Positions 14,734 to 24,689 are shown, counted from the first letter of the stretch. The stretch is 50,707 nt of DNA from Rhodospirillaceae bacterium (GCA_947476925.1 CANJSF010000024.1:1-50707); one strand, 5' to 3'. The notes: generated by a model from the letters alone, not told the origin. Numbers and translations: made by a program.

Positions 14734-16826
14734 TCCGCGACTTTCCTATAAGTTCTCATATCGTCCAGGAACTCTGACGCCGGTTCGACACTTGTAACCA
14801 GCAATCGGTCCCTGGCCCGTGTGCAAGCGACATATAGCAAGTGACGTTCTGTTTCGTAGACTTCTTGCAAGTCCGCATCATCGCCAACCGTTTCGATACG
14901 CTCCTGCAGGGGAATCACTTCGTCATCACAAGCCATGACGACGACGGCGCGAAACTCAAGTCCCTTAGCTAGGTGCATCGTTCCTATCGAAACATGCCCA
15001 CTCGTAGTTTCGACACGTTCATCGAGGATCGTGAATGGCAATCCGGCTTTCTTAACGGCTGCCTGTGCACGAGCTATCTGCGCTGCCGATCTGACAAATA
15101 TCCCAAACTCGTGTGGGAGGATGCCTATCGTGGCCGCTTCCCTAATCCACATAGCAACCGCATCTGCTTCCTCGGATTCAGTCTTGAGCACCTGAATGAC
15201 CGGCGGAGGGCCATTGAACACCGATACCGTGTCGTTGCGGTCCTCGATGTTACCGTCAACATCAGTCACCTGCGGGCCAAGCAGTCGATCTGCTTGCCGT
15301 CGGATTTGATGAGAAGTTCGGTAATTCACTCGGAGCGTTCGGGAACGGCCCCTAATATCCACACCGAGGGATTTCCAAGAAAAGGGCTGCTGGAAGATAC
15401 GCTGTCCAAGATCGCCAGCAAAGAATAGGGCGTTGGGCCGATTCGCGCCTAAGGCCGCAAAGAAACGCAAATGGGCAACACTAATGTCCTGCGCCTCATC
15501 AACCACGGCATAGTCAAATGGTAGGTTGTTACCGCCCGCGATCTGTGCTGCCAGCTTGGTGAAAATTGCCGCATAGGTAACTAAGCTACGCTCCTTCATT
15601 CCGGCCTGGACACGCTCGAAGATCGACCACAGAACCGCCCGCTGCTCCTCCGAAAGCCGGGTCTTCCGACCAAGACGTGCGACGTTGCGATATGCATCCC
15701 AGTTCTCTAGCTGCCATGCGTCAACGATTTCGTCCCATTCAGTAAAGAGAAATTGCGGACTAAACTTATGGCCTGGAACAGCCGCTGCCGCGTCCCGGAT
15801 CAGTCCACGCAGGTCGTCGCGACTTGCAATGACTGCTGGGCCGACGAGCGACTTATATAGCCGCAGCCCAATGGCGGGAATCGAATGAACGTCTATTCGT
15901 TCACCAAGGCGCGGCTCGTTACCAAGTAATCGTTTGAGCTTTGTGTTGAGAGCGTTAGCCAACGTGTCCGAGAACGTCGTTAGCAGGGCCCTTGCCTCAG
16001 GGTTCTTACGGGCCAAATAAACTGCCCGGTGCAATGCCACGATGGTCTTTCCGGTACCCGCTGAGCCGGATACCCGCGCTGGACCGCTGTAATCCCGCTC
16101 CACCAGTTCTCTTTGCTCTGGATGGAGAAAGACCGTCCACTTCTCCCAGGGGAAATCGAGGGCACGTTGCAGTTCCTCGACATTGGTCATTACCCTGAAG
16201 CGACGTTGTGCGTCGGGGTGGTCGAACGGATTGGTCACAGGCGCGACAACAGGCGGTACTCGTGGCTTGCCGCCAGTTGCGATTTCCAGCAAAGCCTCTG
16301 AGGCTTCAGCGGGAAGATGTTCGCTGAGGCTCAGAAGCGAATCTTCGTCAGCCTCCCGAACATCTTTGAGCCATTCGCTTGGAACGCCGTAGCTCAATAG
16401 TTCATCCTCGGAGAGTTCGGCAAAAAGTAGTCGCTTAGCAGCTTGGGGTTTTGGGGTCTCGGCCTGCACATAGGTCGGAACGATGATTTCTTGAACGGTC
16501 TCGCGAATTTCGACCAACTGCGCTGCACCCGTAGTTGGGTGCGTCTGCAATTTGCGTCGCTCCGCCCAATTGTAAGCCTTGTCGTGATGGCCGACGTAGC
16601 AAAGGAGCAGACTGCCTTGGGTCTTATGGACGATTAGCCGAATATCGCTACTGACCCGGACCGACCAGAAGTTTTTATCCCTTGCCTTGTCGAGTTTGTG
16701 GAAGCTCATGCCGGGGTTGGCGGGATTTAACTGCAAATCGAAGGCAGTCGTTTTTACAGATTTCTGCTCGTCGCCAGTAAGGCGACTTAGGCTATCTGTA
16801 AACGTGTCAGCGATACGGAAATCCAC
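14730..16826 (-). CDS. UvrD/Rep-like SF1 helicase with a RelE-like N-terminal domain
   Basis: This 698-residue protein starts at GTG. Residues 1-95 (FHKLDKARDKNFWSVRVSSD, then IRLIVHK and LCYVGHHDKAYNWAERRKL) have the strand pattern of RelE/ParE ribonuclease toxins. The remainder is a UvrD-type helicase: VSGSAGTGKT near 256, VVDEAQD near 442, YRTSHQIR and the GTMHLAKGLEFRAVVV motif near 617. It lies four bases after the methylase stop and is the third gene of the operon. In this setting it probably works with the restriction complex on DNA. The RelE part may be structural rather than toxic. Confidence 0.85.
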   Translation of the reverse strand: MDFRIADTFTDSLSRLTGDEQKSVKTTAFDLQLNPANPGMSFHKLDKARDKNFWSVRVSSDIRLIVHKTQGSLLLCYVGHHDKAYNWAERRKLQTHPTTGAAQLVEIRETVQEIIVPTYVQAETPKPQAAKRLLFAELSEDELLSYGVPSEWLKDVREADEDSLLSLSEHLPAEASEALLEIATGGKPRVPPVVAPVTNPFDHPDAQRRFRVMTNVEELQRALDFPWEKWTVFLHPEQRELVERDYSGPARVSGSAGTGKTIVALHRAVYLARKNPEARALLTTFSDTLANALNTKLKRLLGNEPRLGERIDVHSIPAIGLRLYKSLVGPAVIASRDDLRGLIRDAAAAVPGHKFSPQFLFTEWDEIVDAWQLENWDAYRNVARLGRKTRLSEEQRAVLWSIFERVQAGMKERSLVTYAAIFTKLAAQIAGGNNLPFDYAVVDEAQDISVAHLRFFAALGANRPNALFFAGDLGQRIFQQPFSWKSLGVDIRGRSRTLRVNYRTSHQIRRQADRLLGPQVTDVDGNIEDRNDTVSVFNGPPPVIQVLKTESEEADAVAMWIREAATIGILPHEFGIFVRSAAQIARAQAAVKKAGLPFTILDERVETTSGHVSIGTMHLAKGLEFRAVVVMACDDEVIPLQERIETVGDDADLQEVYETERHLLYVACTRARDRLLVTSVEPASEFLDDMRTYRKVAE

Positions 16827-16830
16827 CGGC

Positions 16831-19611
16831 CTAGACCTTGAAGACTTTCATCACTTCGTCGCCGAGGTGGTTGATTACCTTCACAGCAATCCTACCTTGT
16901 TTCGGCTTCTCGAACGGTCGCGATGTGTCGCTATGCAGCGTGTTCCAGGCTTCCTGGTCGATCTCAGCTTTCAGTGTCGTCTTTAAGGCGTTGTACGGAT
17001 CGTTAGCGCCGAGGAAATAGGCGTGTCGAACGAAGAAGCTCTCTTCATTGTAGTCGGTGTCGATAAACCAACATGCGATGCCGTCTGCACCGTCGCTAAT
17101 GACCTCGCCAGTCTGGGGTTTGAATACGTCCACCCCGTTAACCTTGACCCGCAGCTTGCCATCCTTCTCAGCAATCAGGTCTATGTCGGGTTCGCCAAAG
17201 ATGACAAACAGATTTCCCTTGCCCGTGTTCTTGAGGTCGTCAGCCATGTGCAGATCCGCGTTCATCCGCGCCTTAAGCACTGGGATGCGACCAAGTTTTG
17301 TGAACTCCGTCGTGTGGGCTTCGTAATTGAAGGCGCAGGAAATCAGAACGTCGAAGGCTGCGTCACCAGCCTCACGTGCCGCTGCAACCAGATCGGCACG
17401 TTGGACGGTTCCAAACTCCGGCCCGATGAAGATTGCGGCCCGTTTTTCAGCATTGCCTTCCAGATAGCGGCCTTCGGCACAGACCAAATCGCCGGGCCAT
17501 GGTGTAAGTGCCGTGAAGTTAATCTTGTCGTCCTTGTGCGCCTGTTGCACACCGGCAATCTTTAAGTTCGTTAGAATCATTTGAGGAAACGACTGCTTGC
17601 CACCGTACTCCGCTCCGTCTTCCTTCAGGCTGTCGATTAACTCGTCGTTTTCGTCCACTCCCAATATGCGGTGTGGACTGAGACTTTCGACGGTAAACGG
17701 CCCGGCCACCCGTACCGTCTTCTTGTCGTCGTATGGCTTGTCGTAGAGGTATTCAAATTCCGCCTTCGCCTCTATGGATTTATCCATTTCCTTCTGGCGT
17801 GCAATTCGCTTTTGCCATAATTCGGCGTGAACCTTCTGTGCTGCTTCGGGCCAAACCCTGTCAGCCTCACGCGGGACTTCCCATTCCTGCCATTGCTTGC
17901 TGAGCGCGGCGTTCAACGCCTCACGTAACAGCTCTAAATGCGGTTGCCACTTCTCCCAGATGACATCAATTTCCGTGTTGTTGGCGATGGCACCGAGAGT
18001 GACGTGCGACACCCGTTCGTAGACAAAACCCTGCCGGATGTTACCCCGCACAGGCTGTGAACTCGGCACAGTGCGCGTGACTTCTGCCTCTCTGACCTGG
18101 CCGTCGCGGGAATCAGCCAGCAGATAGAACGGATAACGCGTCCCCATGATCCTGGCACGGGCAAGAGCCAGCGCCACGCGGGAAGTGTCAATCGTGATCC
18201 AGCGGCGTCCCCATTGCTCTGCGACGGTGGCGGTGGTGCCAGAACCGCAGGTCGGGTCTAGCACTAGGTCGCCTGGGTCTGTGCTCATTAGAACGCAACG
18301 CTTTATCACTTCGGGATTTGTCTGAACGACATAAACCTTGTCGTCATTGAAGCTGCCCGTGATTGTGTCGGTCCAAATGTTGTTGGTGATTGAAACTGGG
18401 AAATCGTCGATGAAGCTACGAAATTGCAGTGACGCCTTAGTGGACTGGACACGGTTGGCTTTAATAACTCGAAGCAGACCGCTTACCGTAACCTTCCAAT
18501 GGCTGTTTGAAGGCGGCAGGTAAGGCTTCCGCTGAAATTCAACTATTTGCGGTGACGATGCCGAACCTTGAGAGATTAAGCTAACCAACCGATACTGTCG
18601 AAAGGACGTGTCTGTAGGCCCCAACGCCGTCTCTTCTGGGGTCAAGATCGAGCGGGTTTCTCCGTCTTCAGATAGCGCTTGGCGATACAAGCCCAAGCTT
18701 TTAATTTCAGATTTTGGCTTGAACAAGCCGCGATACTTTGGCGAACCGCTTTTTGAATACCAGAGGATCGTATCAACCACTGATGCTAGGTAATTTGATG
18801 TTGCATACGGCGCGGTCTGAAAATTGATTTCTGCAACAAAGTTTTTTTCTCCAAACACTTCATCGAGCAGTACGCGGACGCGATGGACATTTTCATCGCC
18901 AATCTGCACAAAGATTGATCCAGATTCACTAAGCAGATCGCGGGCGACGGTGAGCCGGTCCCGGAGATACGTGAGGTAGCTGTGGATGCCGTTCCGCCAA
19001 GTATCGCGGAAGGCTTTGACCTGTTCAGGTTCACGAGTGATGTGATCGGCTTTACCGTCCTTCACATCGCGACTGGTCGTACTCCACTGGAAATTGCTAT
19101 TGAACTTAATTCCGTACGGGGGATCGAAATAGATACACTGCACCTTACCGCGCAACCCTTCCCGCTCAGCTAGGCTCGCCATGACTTGGAGTGAGTCACC
19201 CAGGATCATGCGGTTCGACCAGTTTTGGTCATGTTGGTAGAAGTCGGTCTTATCTGCTCCCTTGGGGATGCCGTTAAAGTCAGCGAATAGATCCGGCGTT
19301 ATGGAACCCGCTTCGTGTTGACGCTCTTTTGTCTCACGGAGTAGATCGTCAATCAGAACCTTGGGGTGAACCTTCTCCTGGATATAGAGCGGAGGAGCGT
19401 GGACAAATAGGTCGCTCCAATCCTGCTCATCCTTGCCGCGCCACACCAGCTGTGGATCGAGGTCAACATTACGAGGGTAGCGCACCCGTACCGGCCTCTG
19501 TTCATCCGCCTTAAGAACTGATTGAAACTCAGCTGTCGGAATGTTTTTTCGCTTAGCCTCATCATGCTTGAGAGTTTCAACGGACTTCGATGCTTTAGGT
19601 TTCTTTGCCAT
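16831..19611 (-). CDS. Type III-like DNA methyltransferase (Mod)
   Basis: This is a 926-residue site-specific adenine/cytosine-N methyltransferase. Motif IV DPPY (YFDPPYGIKF) is near residue 162 and motif I DPTCGSGTT near 456. The IV-before-I order is the beta class used by type III Mod proteins. Long N- and C-terminal extensions probably hold the target-recognition and partner-binding parts. It would mark the host sites that the neighbouring Res recognises. Its ATG lies two bases beyond the Res stop, so the genes are tightly coupled. Confidence 0.9.
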   Translation of the reverse strand: MAKKPKASKSVETLKHDEAKRKNIPTAEFQSVLKADEQRPVRVRYPRNVDLDPQLVWRGKDEQDWSDLFVHAPPLYIQEKVHPKVLIDDLLRETKERQHEAGSITPDLFADFNGIPKGADKTDFYQHDQNWSNRMILGDSLQVMASLAEREGLRGKVQCIYFDPPYGIKFNSNFQWSTTSRDVKDGKADHITREPEQVKAFRDTWRNGIHSYLTYLRDRLTVARDLLSESGSIFVQIGDENVHRVRVLLDEVFGEKNFVAEINFQTAPYATSNYLASVVDTILWYSKSGSPKYRGLFKPKSEIKSLGLYRQALSEDGETRSILTPEETALGPTDTSFRQYRLVSLISQGSASSPQIVEFQRKPYLPPSNSHWKVTVSGLLRVIKANRVQSTKASLQFRSFIDDFPVSITNNIWTDTITGSFNDDKVYVVQTNPEVIKRCVLMSTDPGDLVLDPTCGSGTTATVAEQWGRRWITIDTSRVALALARARIMGTRYPFYLLADSRDGQVREAEVTRTVPSSQPVRGNIRQGFVYERVSHVTLGAIANNTEIDVIWEKWQPHLELLREALNAALSKQWQEWEVPREADRVWPEAAQKVHAELWQKRIARQKEMDKSIEAKAEFEYLYDKPYDDKKTVRVAGPFTVESLSPHRILGVDENDELIDSLKEDGAEYGGKQSFPQMILTNLKIAGVQQAHKDDKINFTALTPWPGDLVCAEGRYLEGNAEKRAAIFIGPEFGTVQRADLVAAAREAGDAAFDVLISCAFNYEAHTTEFTKLGRIPVLKARMNADLHMADDLKNTGKGNLFVIFGEPDIDLIAEKDGKLRVKVNGVDVFKPQTGEVISDGADGIACWFIDTDYNEESFFVRHAYFLGANDPYNALKTTLKAEIDQEAWNTLHSDTSRPFEKPKQGRIAVKVINHLGDEVMKVFKV

Positions 19612-19613
19612 GA

Positions 19614-22600
19614 TTAATTGCTCTTGGTCGAAGGTTGTGTCGCTGCGGCATCAAGCATTTTGTCGAACTCGCCTTTGACCTTGGCATTGAAGTCAGCCTC
19701 AATCTGGTAGACCTCTGTAAACTCGGCGAACGCCCAGCGCCCATAGGTGCCGAGGTGGTTCACACCGGGCACCCAGTACGTGTCCATGGTTGATTTCTTT
19801 TCTTTGGCGTCTTCGCGCCGATAGCCCTTGATCTCAACGATGAGGTGCAACAGATCGTCAGGGCCGTGACCGTCATCCACAAGCACGATGAAGTCGGGCA
19901 AATATTTCCGCATTTCGGAGCCAAAGCGGTACGGCACCTCTAGCCCGAGGTTATGGTTCTTGGTGTATGCGATGACTTTTGGATGGGATTCAGCAACGCG
20001 GCAGAACTCACCCTCCCAACCGCTGTCGAGAATGACCCAATTGACTTGGTTCTTTGGTGGCGGTCCGCTTGTTTCCCAACGGTCCACTCGCGATGTGTTG
20101 AAGCGAACGTGCTTGGTAGACCCAGTGGAATTATAGGGATCGAGCAGAGCCTTGATTGGGCGTTCGCCCATAAGCGAGCGTGTGATGGCTGCGGTGATCT
20201 TGTTGCAGGCCATATCCGCAAGCACTTGATACATGAGTAGCCCAGGATACGTGCCCCCTTTGCAAACGAGGCAGGTGTCCAGCCACTGCTTGGTGATGCG
20301 CTTAAGTTGGCCGAAAAGATGGAGCTTCGGGTCTTCGCCGGTGTCACGCCATTTCGTGTAGAGCAATCGTTTGGTGACTTCATAAACGATTGTAGAAGGT
20401 CGCGTATCTCGCACATGTTCTAGCGTCATATCAACGCCCGCACCAATTATCCCCGCGTTTCTTGTGACCGAAGGGCCAACAATATCGGGGCTAAGTTCGA
20501 GTATTGAGTCATCATTGAAGTTTGCCGTAAGGCGTTCTTCCGGCAATTCCACTCGGTAACCTTCGACCCGCGGGAATTGAATCTCTAGTGCATCGCGTTC
20601 GGGCCGCATCGCTTTGACTTGAACAGTCTCACGTGGCGGCTGCGGAGGCGCGACGACGGGCTTGGCCGTGAAGTCGAACGGAATACCGAATACGTCGGCG
20701 TATTCGACGTTGAAAAGTCCTTCTTCATTCAGTTCATAAGACTGACGGCGCAGTGCGCGACCAATGACTTGTTCGCATAGAAGCTGGGTTCCGAAAGCCC
20801 GGATACCGAGAACGTGAGTTACGGTATTGGCATCCCACCCCTCGGTGAGCATCGAAACCGACACTACGCAGCGTATCGACCCACCGAGCTGGCCGGGTTT
20901 GCCCACAGTGTTCATTACCTCGCGGAGCAATTCTTGATCGGTAATACTTTCGACCTTGCGCTGGTCTCCCGTCCGCTCAGTCATTTCTCGCCGGAAACGA
21001 TCTATTTCGTCCGCCGCCATGCTGCGAAAGTTGTCATCAAGAGCGTCACCAGCCTCAAGCTGTTCACTGTCAATCAGGAGAGTATTGGGACGCGGCAGCG
21101 GGTTTCCGGTCGTCTCATCGAAGTTACGGAACAGTGCAAATCGTCCATTGTTTAGTGTCGTGGTCCCATCCTCGTTCTTACGATGGAAGCCCGAGACAAA
21201 ATCGTAGACCAGCTTTGAGATAGCCGTATTTTGGCAAACGATGATGAAGCAGGGCGGCACCTTGATGCCTCTTTCTTCCCAAAGCCGGAAGGTCTGCTCA
21301 TAGTGGCCGTAGAGAGCTTCGAGAGCCGTCTGTAGGCGCGTTGGTAGTGCCAGCGGATCAAGCTCATCCCCTTTTCCCCGGCCTTTCTTTGGCATTTCCT
21401 TGCGAATGTTCGCCCAAAGGTTCCGGTAAACAGGCATTTCATCGCCTGGAATATTCTCCGCTACAGGCACACGGGGCAGTTTGACGATGCCGCACTCAAT
21501 TGCGTCCATGAGCGAAAAGTCACTCATGGTCCACGGAAACAGAGTGCCTTCCGCATATCCCGAACCGCTCAAGAAAAACGGTGTCGCCGAAAGATCAAAT
21601 ACGCGGCTAAGTCCGAGCTTGCGGTTCACTGCCTCCAAGCCAGAAATCCACAATCGGGCAGCTTCTCTATTCTTTTCCGCCTCTTTCTTATCGTCGCCCT
21701 TCAACTCCTCGTCGTCGGGATCATCTGGCTTTTCGCGATAGCAGTGATGGGCCTCATCATTCAGCACGAGGATGTTTTTCATGCCCATTAGATCGGGCAT
21801 GACACGCTGGAGCATCTGGCCTTCAGTTTCATGAGTGTGCAGTTCTTCGCCAGTACGCCCCTGGAGGAGTTGTCGCCCACCTTTCGATAAGTCGATGCGT
21901 TCGCGCAGTTTGAAGGCGTGATAGTTCGTAATAACGATCTTGGCTCGGTCCACGTCATCGAGCATGTCGCTCGGCACAAGTTCACGGCTAGCGTAATAAG
22001 CATCCGGGTCATTGGGCTGAAGTACCCGCAAACGATCTTTAATCGTTAGGCCGGGTGTACAGACCAGAAATCCGCGGGTGAACTGCTTGCTGGTCGGTCG
22101 GCGTACCGCATTGATCGTCTGCCACGCGATAAGCATCGCCATTACGGTGGTCTTGCCAGCACCCGTAGCGAGTTTCAGCGCAAGACGCATCAGTTCCGGG
22201 TTGGCATCCTTATTGGCCGATGCCAAATGTTCGAGTAGGCGTTTGCCATTGGCAGAATGGGGCGCTACCTCAGTGAGCCAGATCGCGGTTTCAACCGCCT
22301 CTACCTGACAAAAGAAGGGGCGTACACTACCGGCATGGTTCCGCCAGTGCTGAAGAAGTCGGGCGGTTTCAGGTGTGACCTGCCACTGGCTAGGAGCTAG
22401 GGACCGCCAACTATCAACGTTCTGACGCACCTCATTGATAATTGAGGTGGGGTCATACTGCTGCTTTGCTGTCGAAAGTCCTCCGCCTTCATCGAAGAGG
22501 ATTTCCTCTTGAGCGGCGGAACGCCTCCGCTTCTTCGGCTTCGGGATCGGCGTAATGAACTCGGCGCGGCGACGGCGCTCAATGATCTGCTGGGTCGGTT

Positions 22601-22688
22601 GCCCGTCCTCATCAAGCTCCCAATGCGTTGTTGGACATGCATACGGAGAGTTGAGAATTGGGTGATCGAAGAAAGGATTCTCTACCAT
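19614..22688 (-). CDS. Type III-like restriction subunit (Res): DEAD helicase plus nuclease
   Basis: This 1024-residue protein opens with NPFFDHPILNSPYACPTTHW, which I recall as typical of the BPTD_3080 group of restriction endonucleases. Helicase motifs include LATGAGKTTV near 176, NDEAHHCY near 312 and EQVIGRALRR. The C-terminus carries a nuclease core: LPDFIVLVDD near 932 and LIVEIKGYRRED near 951. It should translocate on and cut unmodified foreign DNA with Mod. It is the first gene of a Res-Mod-helicase operon read leftwards, preceded by about 440 bases with no intact gene. Confidence 0.9.
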   Translation of the reverse strand: MVENPFFDHPILNSPYACPTTHWELDEDGQPTQQIIERRRRAEFITPIPKPKKRRRSAAQEEILFDEGGGLSTAKQQYDPTSIINEVRQNVDSWRSLAPSQWQVTPETARLLQHWRNHAGSVRPFFCQVEAVETAIWLTEVAPHSANGKRLLEHLASANKDANPELMRLALKLATGAGKTTVMAMLIAWQTINAVRRPTSKQFTRGFLVCTPGLTIKDRLRVLQPNDPDAYYASRELVPSDMLDDVDRAKIVITNYHAFKLRERIDLSKGGRQLLQGRTGEELHTHETEGQMLQRVMPDLMGMKNILVLNDEAHHCYREKPDDPDDEELKGDDKKEAEKNREAARLWISGLEAVNRKLGLSRVFDLSATPFFLSGSGYAEGTLFPWTMSDFSLMDAIECGIVKLPRVPVAENIPGDEMPVYRNLWANIRKEMPKKGRGKGDELDPLALPTRLQTALEALYGHYEQTFRLWEERGIKVPPCFIIVCQNTAISKLVYDFVSGFHRKNEDGTTTLNNGRFALFRNFDETTGNPLPRPNTLLIDSEQLEAGDALDDNFRSMAADEIDRFRREMTERTGDQRKVESITDQELLREVMNTVGKPGQLGGSIRCVVSVSMLTEGWDANTVTHVLGIRAFGTQLLCEQVIGRALRRQSYELNEEGLFNVEYADVFGIPFDFTAKPVVAPPQPPRETVQVKAMRPERDALEIQFPRVEGYRVELPEERLTANFNDDSILELSPDIVGPSVTRNAGIIGAGVDMTLEHVRDTRPSTIVYEVTKRLLYTKWRDTGEDPKLHLFGQLKRITKQWLDTCLVCKGGTYPGLLMYQVLADMACNKITAAITRSLMGERPIKALLDPYNSTGSTKHVRFNTSRVDRWETSGPPPKNQVNWVILDSGWEGEFCRVAESHPKVIAYTKNHNLGLEVPYRFGSEMRKYLPDFIVLVDDGHGPDDLLHLIVEIKGYRREDAKEKKSTMDTYWVPGVNHLGTYGRWAFAEFTEVYQIEADFNAKVKGEFDKMLDAAATQPSTKSN

Positions 22689-23127
22689 CTGCTCTTTGGC
22701 CGCCCCCGTTTACCGCCAAAGTGGCGTCATGCCGAACCCATTAATTGCCAATCGCTTTCGCGACTCAATTTGCGGATGAAATCTACAACGAGTTCGCACA
22801 GTTCTCTATGGCAAAATTTTTCATTCTTAATTACCCACCAGGACTAAGCTCAGGTCAGGCCGATAGAATCGGTTGTCTCACCAGAATAATATCCTGCGCT
22901 CAAACTCAAATTATTATCGGCCAGCAAAGAAGCGCAATGTTCAAAGAAATACCCCTAGCGTATTGACCATATTGTCGTCGATGACCGCGCCAATGCGTTG
23001 GTGAAACCCAATTCTTTTCAGGTGCTGCCATTTACCGCTGGCGACAATCCATCAGACCACTGCCCAATCTCGGCAACTTTTAAAATCAACTAGGCGGGCA
23101 ATACGTTTTCAATCGAATACCTGCACA
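22689..23127. other. Stretch before the Res operon, holding only a gene remnant
   Basis: No complete gene is supported. It should contain the leftward promoter of the Res operon, but I see no clear -35/-10 pair. A small perfect hairpin (CGCCA-AAG-TGGCG) lies near 22711-22724. The only coding trace is the nuclease remnant at 22959-23093. Confidence 0.5.
22959..23093 (+). pseudogene. C-terminal remnant of an EEP-family nuclease/phosphatase
   Basis: A 44-codon frame reads RIDHIVVDDRANALVKPN, then SFQVLPFTAGDNPSDHCPIS and ATFKIN before a stop. IDHIVV and SDHCP are the closing strands of endonuclease/exonuclease/phosphatase proteins, and the SDH holds a catalytic His. A stop codon precedes it directly and no upstream domain is found in any frame. 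It is therefore a decayed end of a gene that was once in this island. Confidence 0.55.
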
Positions 23128-23331
23128 ATGTCACCCCCATCCGATCTTGATATTTGGCGATCTGCAAATTTGATAATCAGTCAGCATGGCGTGGGTGCGT
23201 GGACTTTTGCAGCATCCAAGAGCCGCGAACTTGAAGCATTGGGTAATGCCAGTGGTGCCGTTTTGTGGCGTCGCATTGCTGGCGCGATAGCCGAACTCGA
23301 AGACGTTGACCTACAGTCCAAGCCCAACTGA
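23128..23331 (+). CDS. Small conserved protein of a DUF6961-like family
   Basis: This 67-residue protein has the pattern DIWRSANLIISQHGVGAW, then ALGNASGAVLWRRIAGAIAE. It matches a small alphaproteobacterial family that I remember as DUF6961: DIW, then a His-Gly, then a WRRI helix. Its role is unknown. The GTAW-like middle is less typical than usual. The gene stands alone, with a GC-rich hairpin (23369-23391) 38 bases past its stop. Confidence 0.6.
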   Translation: MSPPSDLDIWRSANLIISQHGVGAWTFAASKSRELEALGNASGAVLWRRIAGAIAELEDVDLQSKPN

Positions 23332-23929
23332 GGTTGGATTTTCCGGCTCGCCCCGATCTGTCACCGTCGACCGGCAAATCTGCTGCCGGTCGCCCAAGTC
23401 GCCAGCCCTAGATCGTTTCCAGCGATTTAGGACGGCCAAAACGGCATCAATTTAGGGTCCGCCAGCTTAGAACCAGTTTCACGCAATAATATTACGTCAT
23501 TTTATGTCGTTAACTATTATGAAGCAAGTACAAAATTAACGATTTTATACGATTTTCGACTGTTTTTGGTGGCTTAAACCACTGAATCGGCTAATATTTT
23601 GCCAGTTTCGGCACTTTGGCTGACCACGGCAAATCGGTCTCCTAAAAGGCCAAAAAGGATGACCATGAGGACCGAAACCTATCCTCGACCGGCCTACGGG
23701 ACAGCTACCAACCCAGTAGCCAGAAATTTGGCGAGGCTCCAATAGTCCGCCAGCGACAAGTCTAAAGGGCTCCTTCAAGAACGATTTGGCCGACACCAGA
23801 GACGGTCCCGCCAACGAACTTTCTGCCAGGACTAACCGGCACCATTCAGTAACAGCCAAACATCACCGACCTTCGACTGCTCCCAAGCGCGAGCGGCAAC
23901 GGTTGAACTTTGCCCAAGGAAAAACAGAC
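23332..23929. other. Non-coding stretch with a hairpin and an AT-rich segment
   Basis: The GACCGGCA/TGCCGGTC hairpin at 23369-23391 has no T-run but may end the preceding transcript. 23470-23560 is strongly AT-rich and could hold promoters. A 26-codon frame at 23664-23744 (MRTETYPRPAYGTATNPV and on) has AAAAGGA ahead of its ATG and may be a leader or chance. The long minus-strand frame at 23545-23859 is Pro- and Gly-rich and does not look coding. Confidence 0.4.
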
Positions 23930-24277
23930 ATGACCAATGGTGCCCCCGCGCCACGCGATGTGCTGCGTAATCGAATCTTAAACGATCAATTCAGAACAAC
24001 ACTGCAAGGCGGTCGAGTTTTCATGACGCCGGGAATCAACGCGCTATCCATCGAAACGCAAGCAGAGATTTTGAAGGCTGTTGTGACGTTCACAGATTTC
24101 AATCCTGACAACGACCCTTACGGAGAGCACGACTTTTTGTCGGTCGAAATCGAAGGTCAGAAGATCTTTGCAAAGATCGACTACTACGATCTTGCGAGGG
24201 AATATGGTTCATCCGACCCGACAGACCCAGCGGTGACCACTCGTGTCCTAACGATTCTGTTGGCCTCAGAGTATTGA
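23930..24277 (+). CDS. DUF3768 family protein
   Basis: This 115-residue protein matches DUF3768 closely: LNDQFRTTLQGGRVFMTPGI, then FNPDNDPYGEHDF, then KIDYYD, then DPTDPAVTTRVLTILLASEY. The function of the family is unknown; it is frequent in alphaproteobacterial islands and plasmids. I chose ATG 23930 because AAGGA lies nine bases upstream and family members start about there; the frame continues upstream to 23786 without family similarity. The next gene begins two bases after the stop. Confidence 0.85.
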   Translation: MTNGAPAPRDVLRNRILNDQFRTTLQGGRVFMTPGINALSIETQAEILKAVVTFTDFNPDNDPYGEHDFLSVEIEGQKIFAKIDYYDLAREYGSSDPTDPAVTTRVLTILLASEY

Positions 24278-24278
24278 C

Positions 24279-24665
24279 GTGCCGAGGGGTATTAAGCAGC
24301 GGCATGTGAATGATTGTGGAGTTTGTGTCGTCGCTATACTTGCAGGTGTCAGCGTCCCTTATGAGGCGGCGCTTGAAGCTGTATTCCCTGGCAAGAAGCC
24401 GAAACAGTTTTGGACCTCATCAAAAATGATTGCTGCGGCCTTCAAGCGTCTCGGCTTGAAGTGTGACGCAAGGGCTAGGCCCTTGTTTGGACGCAGTTAC
24501 AAGGAACTGACCCATGATGCTGTCCTTCTCGCTGATCGAGACCCGATGACGTGGACGTGGCATTGGCTCGTTTGGGACTCAAAAGCGAAACGGGTGATCG
24601 ACCCCGCTAAGCGAGCAAAGAAACGGTTTAAGGTCACTAGCTACTTAAAAATCTATCGGGACTGA
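24279..24665 (+). CDS. C39-peptidase-like cysteine protease fold protein
   Basis: This 128-residue protein starts at GTG one base after the DUF3768 stop. QRHVNDCGVCVVAILAGVSV (C13 or C16) and TWHWLVWD (H95, D100) recall the Cys-His-Asp arrangement of papain-like C39 peptidases, which cut leader peptides in transporters. There is no transporter here and the substrate is unknown. Similar free-standing proteins occur in phages and islands. The close spacing suggests it is made together with the DUF3768 protein. Confidence 0.65.
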   Translation: MPRGIKQRHVNDCGVCVVAILAGVSVPYEAALEAVFPGKKPKQFWTSSKMIAAAFKRLGLKCDARARPLFGRSYKELTHDAVLLADRDPMTWTWHWLVWDSKAKRVIDPAKRAKKRFKVTSYLKIYRD

Positions 24666-24689
24666 ATCGTTTTGATATTCACTGCTTAT

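Noticed and set aside
23545-23859. 104-codon minus-strand frame
   Set aside because: Pro/Gly/Trp-rich composition without pattern, overlapping the upstream region of the DUF3768 gene.
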